Source: Acetatifactor sp. (GTDB lineage Bacteria; Bacillota; Clostridia; Lachnospirales; Lachnospiraceae). From it: a DNA stretch of 64,000 nt. The position numbers and the translations under genes are program-made. Within the stretch, counting starts at the first letter, position 1. Every line of letters starts with the position of its first letter. Positions 54,128 to 63,002 of this stretch are shown here, piece by piece. Location of the stretch: contig JAILHH010000040.1 in assembly GCA_024695935.1 (NCBI GenBank), positions 1 through 64,000 of the forward strand, read 5' to 3'. The notes under the pieces are model-generated. The model searched no databases. It saw only the letters and a program-made list of their open reading frames with translations, and was not told the DNA's origin.

Positions 54128-55371
54128 TGATTATCAAGAAATTTCTCGGAAAAACTGAAGAGGATGCCATCGCCCTTGCAAAAAAAGAACTGGGCAACAA
54201 TGTGGTGGTCTTGAATGTGAAAAAGAATGTAAAGAAAAAAGGTCTTTTTGGCGCATTCAAACCAAAGCTTGTGGAGGTTACAGTGGCCTTAGAGGAAGAG
54301 AGCGAGACTTTGGAGCGCACAAGGAGGGAAGCAGAGAGAAAGCAGGCGGCTGCGCCCGCAAAAACCGAAAGCCCCGAAAAAAAAGATGCGCAGAAAGCTG
54401 ACAAGGCATCGGAGAATATCGAGAAACGTCTTGACACTCTCCAGACCCTTCTCGAGACTCAGATAAAGAACAAAAAGTCTTCGGCCGTTTCGGAAAAAAC
54501 TCCCGAAAATGCAGAGGAAAAGAAAGAGGAGGTTCCCGAGGAAAAGGATCCAAAAACATCCCCCGAAGACGAGGAACAGACCAGGTTTTTAAATCTGCTT
54601 CACACCACCATGCTTGAAAATGAAGTGGATGAAAAATATGCAGAGCAGATAATGGAAGAGATCGAAAAGATCAGAAAACCCAATATGCCCATGGACTATC
54701 TTTTAGCCAATATTTATCAAAAGATGATCCTGAAATTTGGAAAAGCCGATGGAATATCCCCCTCTGAAAACCAGCCCAAGGTTGTTATCTTTATGGGACC
54801 TACCGGCGTCGGAAAGACAACTACCATAGCAAAGGTAGCAAGCAGTTATTCCGTTGAGGAAAAGAAAAAGATCGCCCTTCTTACGGCAGATACATACAGG
54901 ATCGCAGCCGCAGAGCAGTTAAGGACCTATGCCAACATCCTTGAGGTGCCTTTCAGAGTTGTATATACATCGGAAGACATGAAAAATGCCATTGCCGATT
55001 TCAAAGATTATGATTATATCTTTGTGGATACCGCCGGTCACTCCCATCAGAATGTGGATCAGGTGGACAATATGAAGGAACTTTTGGATGCGGCAAAGGA
55101 AGTGGCTGATACCGAGATCTTTTTGGTGCTTTCAGCCACTACGAAATACAGGGATCTGTTAAAGATCGCCGATACTTACAAGAGCATCACCGACTACAGA
55201 TTGATATTTACCAAGCTTGACGAAACCTCCTGCGTAGGTAATCTGCTAAACATTAAGCTTTTTACCGATGCGGCCATTTCATATGTTACCTACGGACAGA
55301 ATGTTCCCGATGACATCGAGGCATTCAACGCCCAAAAAACAGTCAAGCAGCTTCTGGGAGGTAAACATTGA
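54127..55371 (+). CDS. flhF: Flagellar SRP-like GTPase FlhF
   Basis: 414 residues. Basic N-terminal domain (KKFLGKTEEDAIALAKKELG), a charged linker (about 55-150), and an SRP-type NG domain with GPTGVGKTTTIAKVA, LLTADTYRIAAAEQL, FVDTAGHS and TKLDET. It controls flagellar number and position with FlhG. It overlaps its neighbours on both sides (ATG in flhA; TGATG with flhG). Confidence 0.96.
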   Translation: MIIKKFLGKTEEDAIALAKKELGNNVVVLNVKKNVKKKGLFGAFKPKLVEVTVALEEESETLERTRREAERKQAAAPAKTESPEKKDAQKADKASENIEKRLDTLQTLLETQIKNKKSSAVSEKTPENAEEKKEEVPEEKDPKTSPEDEEQTRFLNLLHTTMLENEVDEKYAEQIMEEIEKIRKPNMPMDYLLANIYQKMILKFGKADGISPSENQPKVVIFMGPTGVGKTTTIAKVASSYSVEEKKKIALLTADTYRIAAAEQLRTYANILEVPFRVVYTSEDMKNAIADFKDYDYIFVDTAGHSHQNVDQVDNMKELLDAAKEVADTEIFLVLSATTKYRDLLKIADTYKSITDYRLIFTKLDETSCVGNLLNIKLFTDAAISYVTYGQNVPDDIEAFNAQKTVKQLLGGKH

Positions 55372-56246
55372 TGGATCAGGCAGAACAGTTGCGTATTATA
55401 AAAGCGAATAATCAAAAGGTTCAAAGACCCCTTGCCAGAGTTATCACCGTTACCAGCGGAAAGGGTGGCGTCGGCAAGTCCAACACTTCCATCAACCTGG
55501 CTATCCAGTTCAGAAAGATGGGCAAAAGAGTCATAATCCTTGACGCGGACTTTGGCCTTGCAAATATTGAGATAATGTTTGGTGCAGTTCCTAAGCACAA
55601 TCTCTGTGACCTGATATATCAGGGCAAAAACATCAAAGAGATCATAACCTGGGGTCCTATGGAAGTGGGATTTATCTCGGGCGGAAGCGGAATCGCCGGT
55701 ATGAGCAATTTAAGCAGGGATTATCTGACTTATATCATTCAGAATCTGGCAGAGCTTGATGCCATAGCGGACATCATCATTGTGGATACCGGTGCCGGCA
55801 TTGCGGATGCGGTTTTGGAGTTTTTGGTGGCAAGCGGTGAGATACTTTTAGTCACCACACCGGAGCCCACATCCATAACAGATTCCTATTCCCTTTTAAA
55901 GGCGCTCTACAGGCATCCCAGATTCAAGGCTGAGATGACCAAAGTAAAGATGATCGCCAACAGAGTGGACAAGGAAAATGACGGTGTAATACTGTTTAAT
56001 AAATTAAATGCCGTTGTTGCAAGATATTTAAAGATACCCATGACCTTCCTTGGCAGCGTCCCTCAGGACGATAAACTTGCAAAGGCTGTCATGCAGCAGA
56101 TGCCTGTCTCTATTCAGACTCCCACTGCAAAGTCCAGTGTGGCATATGAAAAGATAGCCTTAAGGCTCCTTGACAAGGAGGAGGAACTTAAGCAGCCAAA
56201 GCGTGGAATGGCAGCATTTTTCTCCCATATTGTCACGGGAAAATAA
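55371..56246 (+). CDS. flhG: MinD-like flagellar number regulator FlhG (YlxH)
   Basis: 291 residues, ParA/MinD ATPase. An N-terminal EQLRIIKAN-type FlhF-activating helix, deviant Walker A TSGKGGVGKSNTS, ILDADFGLANIEIMFG, and a C-terminal membrane-targeting-like tail. ATG 55371 with GGGAGGT 8 bases upstream; coupled to flhF. Confidence 0.95.
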   Translation: MDQAEQLRIIKANNQKVQRPLARVITVTSGKGGVGKSNTSINLAIQFRKMGKRVIILDADFGLANIEIMFGAVPKHNLCDLIYQGKNIKEIITWGPMEVGFISGGSGIAGMSNLSRDYLTYIIQNLAELDAIADIIIVDTGAGIADAVLEFLVASGEILLVTTPEPTSITDSYSLLKALYRHPRFKAEMTKVKMIANRVDKENDGVILFNKLNAVVARYLKIPMTFLGSVPQDDKLAKAVMQQMPVSIQTPTAKSSVAYEKIALRLLDKEEELKQPKRGMAAFFSHIVTGK

Positions 56247-56265
56247 ACATCAGAGGTGAGAACAA

Positions 56266-56988
56266 TTGTTATCTAAATTTATAAAAGAAGGTGACCGTAT
56301 AGAGATCACTCCAATGGAAGATGAAGAAAAAAACGGTGAACTGAAGCTGAGAAAGTACATAAGCAGGGTTGAGACCATAGTGAGTGAAGATACCATGGAG
56401 ATCGCAATGCCCATGGAGCAGTCTAAGCTCATACTTCTTCCCGTTGACGGTGAATTCAATCTGACGATCTACGCTCAGACAAATCTGTTTCAGTGCTTTG
56501 TGCGGATAACCGACAGATATAAATCAAACAACCTTTATATGCTGGTGGTGGAACTTATCAGCAATCTGAGAAAGGTTCAGAGAAGAGAATTCTACAGATA
56601 CAGCTGTGCACTGGAGATGGCTTCGAGAACCCTTGAGGAGGAAGAAATCAAGGCTCTTGAAAGCAAGATCCCATACACCTTGCAGCCGGGGTTACCCTTA
56701 AAGAGAAGTGTCATCGTTGATATAAGCGGAGGAGGCCTCAGATTTATCTCCACTCATCAATATGATATAGGAAGTCTTCTTTATTGCAGCTATTATCTGT
56801 TAAAAGACGGAGAAAAGAAACTCTACGAGGTTACGGGCCGGGTACTTGCGGTAAAAGAACTGGTAAACCGTCCCGGAACTTTTGAACACAGAGTTGAGTA
56901 TTATAATATCAATTCTGATACAAGAGAAGAAATTATCAGATTTATTTTCGAAGAAGAGCGAAAAGAGAGAAGAAAACAAAATGGATGA
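56266..56988 (+). CDS. PilZ-domain c-di-GMP receptor, YcgR/MotI-like
   Basis: 240 residues. N-terminal YcgR-type beta domain (about 1-100), C-terminal PilZ domain with RKVQRREFYRY (RxxxR) and VDISGGGLRF (DxSxxG), the two c-di-GMP-binding motifs. Homologues slow or clutch the motor when c-di-GMP rises. Start is TTG behind AGAGGTGAG. It overlaps cheB by 8 bases. Binding is inferred from intact motifs. Confidence 0.9.
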   Translation: MLSKFIKEGDRIEITPMEDEEKNGELKLRKYISRVETIVSEDTMEIAMPMEQSKLILLPVDGEFNLTIYAQTNLFQCFVRITDRYKSNNLYMLVVELISNLRKVQRREFYRYSCALEMASRTLEEEEIKALESKIPYTLQPGLPLKRSVIVDISGGGLRFISTHQYDIGSLLYCSYYLLKDGEKKLYEVTGRVLAVKELVNRPGTFEHRVEYYNINSDTREEIIRFIFEEERKERRKQNG

Positions 56989-58075
56989 TAAAAATTTCAA
57001 AAAAATTTTAGTAGTTGATGATTCTGCACTTATGAGAAGAGTGCTTTGTGATATAATCGATTCTGATAAGAGATTCCATGTCGTTGATAAAGCGACTAAC
57101 GGCTATGAAGCATTCGACCTTCTCAGCAGAAACAAGTATGACGCGGTTGTTCTGGATGTGAACATGCCCAAGATGAACGGGCTTCAGCTTCTGGAGGAAC
57201 TTCGAAAATACAAGATTCAGGCGAAGGTAATGATGGCCAGCACCGACACCAGCGAAGGAGCAAAGACAACTCTTGATGCTCTGGAACTTGGTGCTTTGGA
57301 CTTTATCCATAAACCTATCAATGCTATCGATTGCAGAAACGATGAGTTTGTGACAAATTTCCTGGAGACCCTGTCGGCAGTCGTCGATTCCGTTCCCCAG
57401 ACATTTGTAAGCAAACAGAAACGCCTCGAAAATCAGGTCAGCACCGTTAAGGTTATGGATCTGGCAAAAAAGCATGCTGCCGCCATCCCCGGAAAAAAAG
57501 CTATAGCTATTGCAAGCTCCACCGGCGGACCGAAGGCTTTGATGACCCTCATACCCATGATCCCAAAGGAGATCGATGCACCTATCGTCATCGTTCAGCA
57601 CATGCCGAAGGGATTTACCCAGACTCTTGCGGAGAGACTTGACGGCATGAGCAAGGTTACCGTAAAGGAAGCCGGCGAGGGAGATGTTCTTGAAAAAGGA
57701 CATGTTTATATCGCAAGGGGCGGAAGTCATCTGAATATTGTGAAAAATCAGCGAGGACAGGAGGTTGTCAAATATTCGGATGAACCCATGAGAGAGGGTG
57801 TTAAGCCCTGTTCCAATTACATGTACGAATCATTGTCCGATTCCGAATATGACAATATTCTGTGCGTGGTTTTGACGGGAATGGGAGCTGACGGAACCGT
57901 TGGTATTGGAAATCTTAAGAAAAGCAAAAAGGTTCATGTTTTAGCCCAGAGTGAAGAAAGCTGTACCGTATTCGGAATGCCAAAGAGCATCATAAAGGCA
58001 GGATACGCGGATCAGGTGGTTTCATTGGACAACATGGCCCAGGAAATTGTATTAAATGTCGGACTGAATTCCTAA
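56981..58075 (+). CDS. cheB: Chemotaxis methylesterase CheB
   Basis: 364 residues. N-terminal receiver (ILVVDDSALMRR; phosphoacceptor in VVLDVNMPKMNG, about D58) and C-terminal methylesterase/deamidase with catalytic Ser in IASSTGGPKAL, His in QHMPKGFTQ and Asp in LTGMGADG. Demethylates receptors for adaptation. ATG 56981 is chosen because the receiver begins there; codons upstream belong to the preceding gene in another frame. Confidence 0.96.
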   Translation: MDDKNFKKILVVDDSALMRRVLCDIIDSDKRFHVVDKATNGYEAFDLLSRNKYDAVVLDVNMPKMNGLQLLEELRKYKIQAKVMMASTDTSEGAKTTLDALELGALDFIHKPINAIDCRNDEFVTNFLETLSAVVDSVPQTFVSKQKRLENQVSTVKVMDLAKKHAAAIPGKKAIAIASSTGGPKALMTLIPMIPKEIDAPIVIVQHMPKGFTQTLAERLDGMSKVTVKEAGEGDVLEKGHVYIARGGSHLNIVKNQRGQEVVKYSDEPMREGVKPCSNYMYESLSDSEYDNILCVVLTGMGADGTVGIGNLKKSKKVHVLAQSEESCTVFGMPKSIIKAGYADQVVSLDNMAQEIVLNVGLNS

Positions 58076-58110
58076 AATCAAAGAGCCTTAAAAGGCAGAA
58101 TGGAGGACAT

Positions 58111-60177
58111 ATGGACGTCAATCAGTATCTTGAGATTTTTCTTGATGAAACAAAAGAACACTTACAGAACCTGAACACCAGGATCCTTGAACTCGAGCAG
58201 GATGCCGAGAACATGGATACCATCAATGAGATTTTCCGTGCGGCACATTCCCTAAAGGGTATGGCCGGAACCATGGGATATAAGAGAATGCAGAATCTTA
58301 CCCATGATATGGAAAATGTATTTTCTGAGGTCAGAAACGGCACCATCAAGGTTCAGCCTGAGATGATTGATATTCTTTTTAAGTGCCTCGATGCCCTTGA
58401 GGAATACACAGACAATATTCAGAATAATGCGGATGAGGGAACCAATGACAATGCTCCCATCATCAAACAGTTAAATGACATCATCAATTCCAAAAACAGT
58501 GGAGGAGCAGCACCTGCTGCAGCTCCTGCAGAGGAAAAGAAGGAAGAGAAGGAAGAGGCAACTTCCACAAGCAAATGGTATGATATCGCCCTCGATAATC
58601 ATCAGATCACAGTCCTTGAAGAGGCAAAGAAAGAGGGCAAGAAGATATACGGAATCAACGTTCTCATTCAGGAGAGCTGCCTGCTTAAGGCCGCAAGAGC
58701 TTTCCTCGTATTCAAAGCTATTGAGGAAAAGGGCGAGATCATCGTTTCCGATCCCAGTGCCCAGGACGTTGAGGATGAAAAATTTGACAGAGACTTTACT
58801 TTGATCGTCGTATCAGATGCAAACTTTGACGACATCAAGAAAGTGATCTCAAACGTATCCGAAATCGAAGCGGTTACGGGAGAAGACCTGGTACTTGAAA
58901 AGACCAAGAATTACCAGCCGGGTGATGCTGCACCCGCAGTTGTTGCGGCTCAGACTTCCGAAAAGAAGGCCGCCGCTCCCGCTGCAAAGACAGAAAAGAA
59001 ACAGGCTCCCGGAAAGCCTATCGTAAACAGAACGGTACGTGTGGATATCGAAAAACTCGACAGCCTGATGAACCTTGTGAGCGAGCTTATCATCGCAAAG
59101 AATTCACTGGTTGCAACCTCCACACAGAACGAATCCGGAAACAGTTCCGCATTCAACGAGCAGGTTGAATACCTCGAGACAGTTACCACAAACCTTCACG
59201 AATCAGTTATGAAGGTTCGAATGGTTCCCATCGAGAGTGTTGTTAATAAATTCCCTCGTATGATCAGAGATCTGGCAAAGAACCTGGACAAAAAGATGGA
59301 ACTCTATATGTCCGGTGAAGAGACAGAGCTTGACCGTACAGTGGTTGATGAGATCGGTGACCCTCTGATGCACTTATTAAGAAATGCCGCAGACCACGGT
59401 CTGGAAGCATCCGAAGTACGTGTCCAGAGAGGAAAGCCCGAAGTCGGATCTATTTTCCTTGATGCGTACCAGGATGGTAACAACGTAGTCATCGAAGTAA
59501 GAGATGACGGTAACGGTATCGATGTAAATGCCGTAAGAGCAAAGATCATCGAGAGAAACCTGGTATCCGAAGAACAGGCACAGGCACTTTCCGACAAGGA
59601 AGTTATCGATTATCTGTTCCATCCCGGATTCTCTACAGCAAAGAAGATCACAGACGTATCCGGAAGAGGCGTTGGTCTTGATGTAGTAAGAAGCAAGATA
59701 GAGTCCTTGAGCGGTGAAGTTGAGGTTAAGAGCAAACTCGGCGAAGGAAGTACATGGACCATCAGACTTCCTCTTACACTTGCTATCATCCAGTCCCTCA
59801 TGGTCATCATCGGCGGCGAGAAATATGCTATTTCTCTCGGCTCTATCCAGACTATCGAGGACATCGCTCCTTCGGAAGTAAAGAAAGTGGAGAACAAGGA
59901 AGTTATCAATCTCCGTGGATCTGTTATTCCTCTTATCAGACTTAATGAGATCCTTGATATTGAGAGCAAGAATGCTTCCGATGACAACTTAATAGTGGTA
60001 ATCGTTAAGAAGGGTGACCAGATGGCAGGTCTTGTTGTGGATGAACTTATCGGACAGCAGGAGATCGTTATCAAATCCCTTGGCAAATATATCAAGCAGC
60101 CTAAGTTCATCAGCGGTGCAACCATTCTCGGTGACGGTGAGATCGCACTTATTCTTGATGCCAATGCACTTATGTAA
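58111..60177 (+). CDS. cheA: Chemotaxis histidine kinase CheA
   Basis: 688 residues. HPt domain with H46 in RAAHSLKGMAG; Pro/Ala/Glu linkers flanking a P2 CheY/CheB-docking domain (about 155-270); P3 dimerisation (VRVDIEKLDSLMNLVSELI split); kinase with HLLRNAADHGLE, DDGNGID and GRGVGLDVV; C-terminal CheW-like P5. Full length and apparently active. Phosphorylates CheY and CheB. Confidence 0.97.
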   Translation: MDVNQYLEIFLDETKEHLQNLNTRILELEQDAENMDTINEIFRAAHSLKGMAGTMGYKRMQNLTHDMENVFSEVRNGTIKVQPEMIDILFKCLDALEEYTDNIQNNADEGTNDNAPIIKQLNDIINSKNSGGAAPAAAPAEEKKEEKEEATSTSKWYDIALDNHQITVLEEAKKEGKKIYGINVLIQESCLLKAARAFLVFKAIEEKGEIIVSDPSAQDVEDEKFDRDFTLIVVSDANFDDIKKVISNVSEIEAVTGEDLVLEKTKNYQPGDAAPAVVAAQTSEKKAAAPAAKTEKKQAPGKPIVNRTVRVDIEKLDSLMNLVSELIIAKNSLVATSTQNESGNSSAFNEQVEYLETVTTNLHESVMKVRMVPIESVVNKFPRMIRDLAKNLDKKMELYMSGEETELDRTVVDEIGDPLMHLLRNAADHGLEASEVRVQRGKPEVGSIFLDAYQDGNNVVIEVRDDGNGIDVNAVRAKIIERNLVSEEQAQALSDKEVIDYLFHPGFSTAKKITDVSGRGVGLDVVRSKIESLSGEVEVKSKLGEGSTWTIRLPLTLAIIQSLMVIIGGEKYAISLGSIQTIEDIAPSEVKKVENKEVINLRGSVIPLIRLNEILDIESKNASDDNLIVVIVKKGDQMAGLVVDELIGQQEIVIKSLGKYIKQPKFISGATILGDGEIALILDANALM

Positions 60178-60194
60178 GAGGAGGGAAAAACGAT

Positions 60195-60689
60195 ATGGAT
60201 CAGCTTAGTACAATGAACGCAATAAGCCTTGCCAATGAAGAAGGTAAGACAAATGTAGAGACTATTCAGTATATTGTAATCCGTCTTGGCGACGAGCAGT
60301 TCGGAATCGATATCAAATACATCGATAATATCGTAAGAATGCAGAACATAACAAGAGTTCCCAAGGTGCAGGATTATCTTCTCGGTGTTATCAATCTCCG
60401 TGGTGAAGTCATTCCCGTAATGAGCCTCAGGAGAAAGATGAATCTGGCAGATGATGAATTTACAAAGGCTACTCGTATCATCATCCTGAAATTGGAAAAT
60501 CAGGGTAATGTCGGAGTCATAGTCGATGAGGTTAAAGAGGTTGTAACTCTTGCGGTTGACGAGATCGACAAAGTTCAGCACAAAAACGGTGAATCTGCTA
60601 ACTTCGTCTCGGGAGTAGGTAAACACGAGAATGAATTGATCTCAATTCTCGATCTCGGAACACTTGCATCTGAAGACGGCGCTCAGTAA
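60195..60689 (+). CDS. cheW: Chemotaxis coupling protein CheW
   Basis: 164 residues, one SH3-like CheW domain (YIVIRLGDEQFGIDIKYIDN; VINLRGEVIPVMSLRRK). Joins CheA to receptors. GAGGAGGG precedes the ATG. Confidence 0.96.
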   Translation: MDQLSTMNAISLANEEGKTNVETIQYIVIRLGDEQFGIDIKYIDNIVRMQNITRVPKVQDYLLGVINLRGEVIPVMSLRRKMNLADDEFTKATRIIILKLENQGNVGVIVDEVKEVVTLAVDEIDKVQHKNGESANFVSGVGKHENELISILDLGTLASEDGAQ

Positions 60690-60706
60690 AGGTAAGGGGA
60701 GTATCT

Positions 60707-61339
60707 ATGGGTTCAGTAAATCTTGATGAAGTTTCTGAAAAATATAACGACGTCCTGAAAGAGATCGGAAATATTGGTGCAGGTAATGCCATGACGGCTC
60801 TGTCCCAGATGTTGCAGACCAAAGTTGATATGAAAGTTCCACAGGTTAAACTTGTGGAACTTTCCGAGGTCGGCATGATCATGGGAGGAGAGGAACAGAT
60901 AATGGCTGCTGTTTTCCTCGGCGTAGAGGGAGACATCACAGGCAGTATGATGTTCATGGTTGAAAAAGCCAGCGCAAAGCATCTGATCAAGAAGGTAATG
61001 ATGGGGATGGCCCCCGAGTCCGAAGATTTCACGGATATGGAACTTTCGGCATTAAAAGAAGTGGGCAATATCATTACCGGAGCATATTTAAATTCACTTT
61101 CCACATTAACCAATTTAAAAATTTATCCAACGCCACCGGATCTTCAGGTGGATATGGCCGGGGCAATCTTAAGTGTGCCGGCGATCATGTTTGGTTTGAA
61201 CGGCGACAAACTGTTGCTTATTCAATCCCAGTTCTTTGATGAAATCCAGATAGACGGATTTTTTGTACTGATACCTGATTTGGAATCTTATGCAAAAATA
61301 TTGTCCTCCTTAGGCATACCTGTTGACTTAGAGGGCTAG
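60707..61339 (+). CDS. cheC: CheY-P phosphatase CheC
   Basis: 210 residues. Two intact active-site helices, DVLKEIGNIGAGNA and SALKEVGNIITGA (DxxxExxN/SxxxExxN pattern). Dephosphorylates CheY-P and partners with CheD encoded next. With FliY, the operon has two CheY-P phosphatases. Confidence 0.95.
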   Translation: MGSVNLDEVSEKYNDVLKEIGNIGAGNAMTALSQMLQTKVDMKVPQVKLVELSEVGMIMGGEEQIMAAVFLGVEGDITGSMMFMVEKASAKHLIKKVMMGMAPESEDFTDMELSALKEVGNIITGAYLNSLSTLTNLKIYPTPPDLQVDMAGAILSVPAIMFGLNGDKLLLIQSQFFDEIQIDGFFVLIPDLESYAKILSSLGIPVDLEG

Positions 61340-61353
61340 TAAAGGATGTTTAG

Positions 61354-61839
61354 ATGAGCGAGATAATAAAGGTTGGAATGGCAGATTTAAAAACCTGCGT
61401 CAAACCTGACGGTGTAACTACACTGGGCCTCGGCTCCTGTGTCGGTGTCGCAATTCGAGATCCGAATACAGGCATAGGAGGGCTGGTCCATGTGATGCTG
61501 CCGGACAGTACAGCCATTAAAAACAGCAATCTCAATATTGCAAAGTTTGCCGATACAGGTATCGTTGAGCTTGTTAGACAAATGGAAGCCCTTGGTGCGA
61601 ATAAGTCCAGGATGGTGGCCAAAATTGCGGGTGGGGCGGCCATGTTTGCATCCAGCAGACCGGATATCGTTCAGGTCGGACAGCGAAACGTGGAAGCAAC
61701 CGTAGCAGTATTGAATCAATTGAAAATTCCTATTTTGGCGAAAGATGTAGGTTTAAATTACGGTCGAACGGTTATTTTTTATCCAGAGACCGGTGATTAT
61801 ATCATAAGAGCGGTTGGTAAACCGGAAACAGTAATATAG
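61354..61839 (+). CDS. cheD: Chemotaxis receptor glutamine deamidase CheD
   Basis: 161 residues. Catalytic Cys-His pair in GLGSCVGVAI and GGLVHVMLP, with the late Gly-rich KIAGGAAMF. Deamidates receptor glutamines and stimulates CheC. Adjacent to cheC as usual. Confidence 0.95.
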   Translation: MSEIIKVGMADLKTCVKPDGVTTLGLGSCVGVAIRDPNTGIGGLVHVMLPDSTAIKNSNLNIAKFADTGIVELVRQMEALGANKSRMVAKIAGGAAMFASSRPDIVQVGQRNVEATVAVLNQLKIPILAKDVGLNYGRTVIFYPETGDYIIRAVGKPETVI

Positions 61840-61857
61840 TGTTGGAGGCTAAAAGTA

Positions 61858-62163
61858 ATGGGCAAGAAGGATTTGCCTTTAATAGTGATGCTGGTGGCCG
61901 GAGCTGTCACCTGCATCATTACTTTTGTGAAGAACTATTCCGTTTTAGGAAAGCTGGTCTCACTCTTTGTAGTTCTGGTTATCTTCTATATTTTGGGAAG
62001 CATACTCGAACAGCTTATCACAAAATTTGAAAAGCAAAACGAAGAAAAGAGAAAAGCTGAGGAGCAGGCTGCAAAAGAGGCGGAAGAAAAAGAAAAGGCC
62101 GAGGCAGAAAAAAATGCCACCGAGGAGGCTGCAAAGAAAGCTTTGGATGAAGCTGAAGAGTGA
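61858..62163 (+). CDS. Small membrane protein with Ala/Glu/Lys coiled coil, motility operon
   Basis: 101 residues, unrecognised. Two hydrophobic segments (about 5-22 and 28-50) followed by a charged Ala/Glu/Lys coiled coil (about 55-101). A short hairpin membrane anchor with a cytoplasmic helix is predicted. It lies between cheD and sigD, where Bacillus has no gene; SwrB follows sigD there. TTGGAGG precedes the ATG. A motor or export accessory role is a guess from context. Confidence 0.7.
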   Translation: MGKKDLPLIVMLVAGAVTCIITFVKNYSVLGKLVSLFVVLVIFYILGSILEQLITKFEKQNEEKRKAEEQAAKEAEEKEKAEAEKNATEEAAKKALDEAEE

Positions 62164-62201
62164 TCAGTGAATAATACATTGGGAAAGGAGGGGTTATTTT
62201 A

Positions 62202-62975
62202 ATGGATGATAACGCAAAGAAGACTCTGCTGGAAAATTATGCAAGAAATAAAAGTCCTGAACTGAGAGAAAAGATCATTATTGAATACGCCCCCCTGGTC
62301 AAAGTCGTGGCGGGCCGTTTAAGCATGTATCTTGGTTATAATGTGGAATACGAAGAACTGGTAAGCTACGGAATATTCGGTCTGATCGATGCCATAGACA
62401 AATTTGATTATCTTAAAGAAGTTAAGTTTGAAACCTATGCAAGTCTCAGGATCAGAGGAGCCATTCTCGACCAGATCAGAAAGATGGACTGGATACCCAG
62501 AACCATCAGGCAAAGACAAAAAAAGATCGACACTGTGATAAGGGAGATCGAGACCACCACAGGCAGAAATGCCACGGATGAGGAGATAGCAAAAGGGCTT
62601 GGTATTTCGGACGACGAATACCTGGACTGGCAGTCCCAGATGAAAGTCACGGGAGTGGTGTCCCTTGACGAATTCATGGAGGCCGGAAGCGAGATCCCTC
62701 AGGATTTTGGATCCACAAATGCTTCCAGATTTGAAAAACCTGAGGAACATGTGGAAAAAGAAGAGCTTACAAAGATGTTGGGCGAAGCTTTGGAGACTCT
62801 TACAGAAAAGGAACAGAAAGTAATTACTCTTTATTATTATGAGGACCTGACGCTTAAGGAGATCAGTAACATTCTGGAGGTGTCCGAATCCAGAGTATCT
62901 CAGCTCCATACCAGAGCTTTGCAGAAAATGAAGAGTAAGCTTGGTCCTTATATGGATATTTTTACAGAGAACTGA
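62202..62975 (+). CDS. sigD: Flagellar/motility RNA polymerase sigma factor
   Basis: 257 residues, sigma-28 (FliA/SigD/WhiG) family. Region 2 (EELVSYGIFGLIDAIDKFD; YASLRIRGAILDQIRKMDWIPRT split), region 3, and region 4 (LTEKEQKVITLYYYEDLTLK; VSESRVSQLHTRALQKMK). It directs late genes such as flagellin and chemoreceptors, none of which are in the window. AAAGGAGGGG precedes the ATG. No FlgM gene adjoins it. Confidence 0.96.
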   Translation: MDDNAKKTLLENYARNKSPELREKIIIEYAPLVKVVAGRLSMYLGYNVEYEELVSYGIFGLIDAIDKFDYLKEVKFETYASLRIRGAILDQIRKMDWIPRTIRQRQKKIDTVIREIETTTGRNATDEEIAKGLGISDDEYLDWQSQMKVTGVVSLDEFMEAGSEIPQDFGSTNASRFEKPEEHVEKEELTKMLGEALETLTEKEQKVITLYYYEDLTLKEISNILEVSESRVSQLHTRALQKMKSKLGPYMDIFTEN

Positions 62976-63002
62976 TATTAGGGGAAAGAGTGGTATTTTT
63001 TT

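Noticed and set aside
32922-55000. Many minus-strand open frames over the motility operon
   Set aside because: They mirror strongly coding plus-strand genes, lack ribosome sites and show no protein family motifs.
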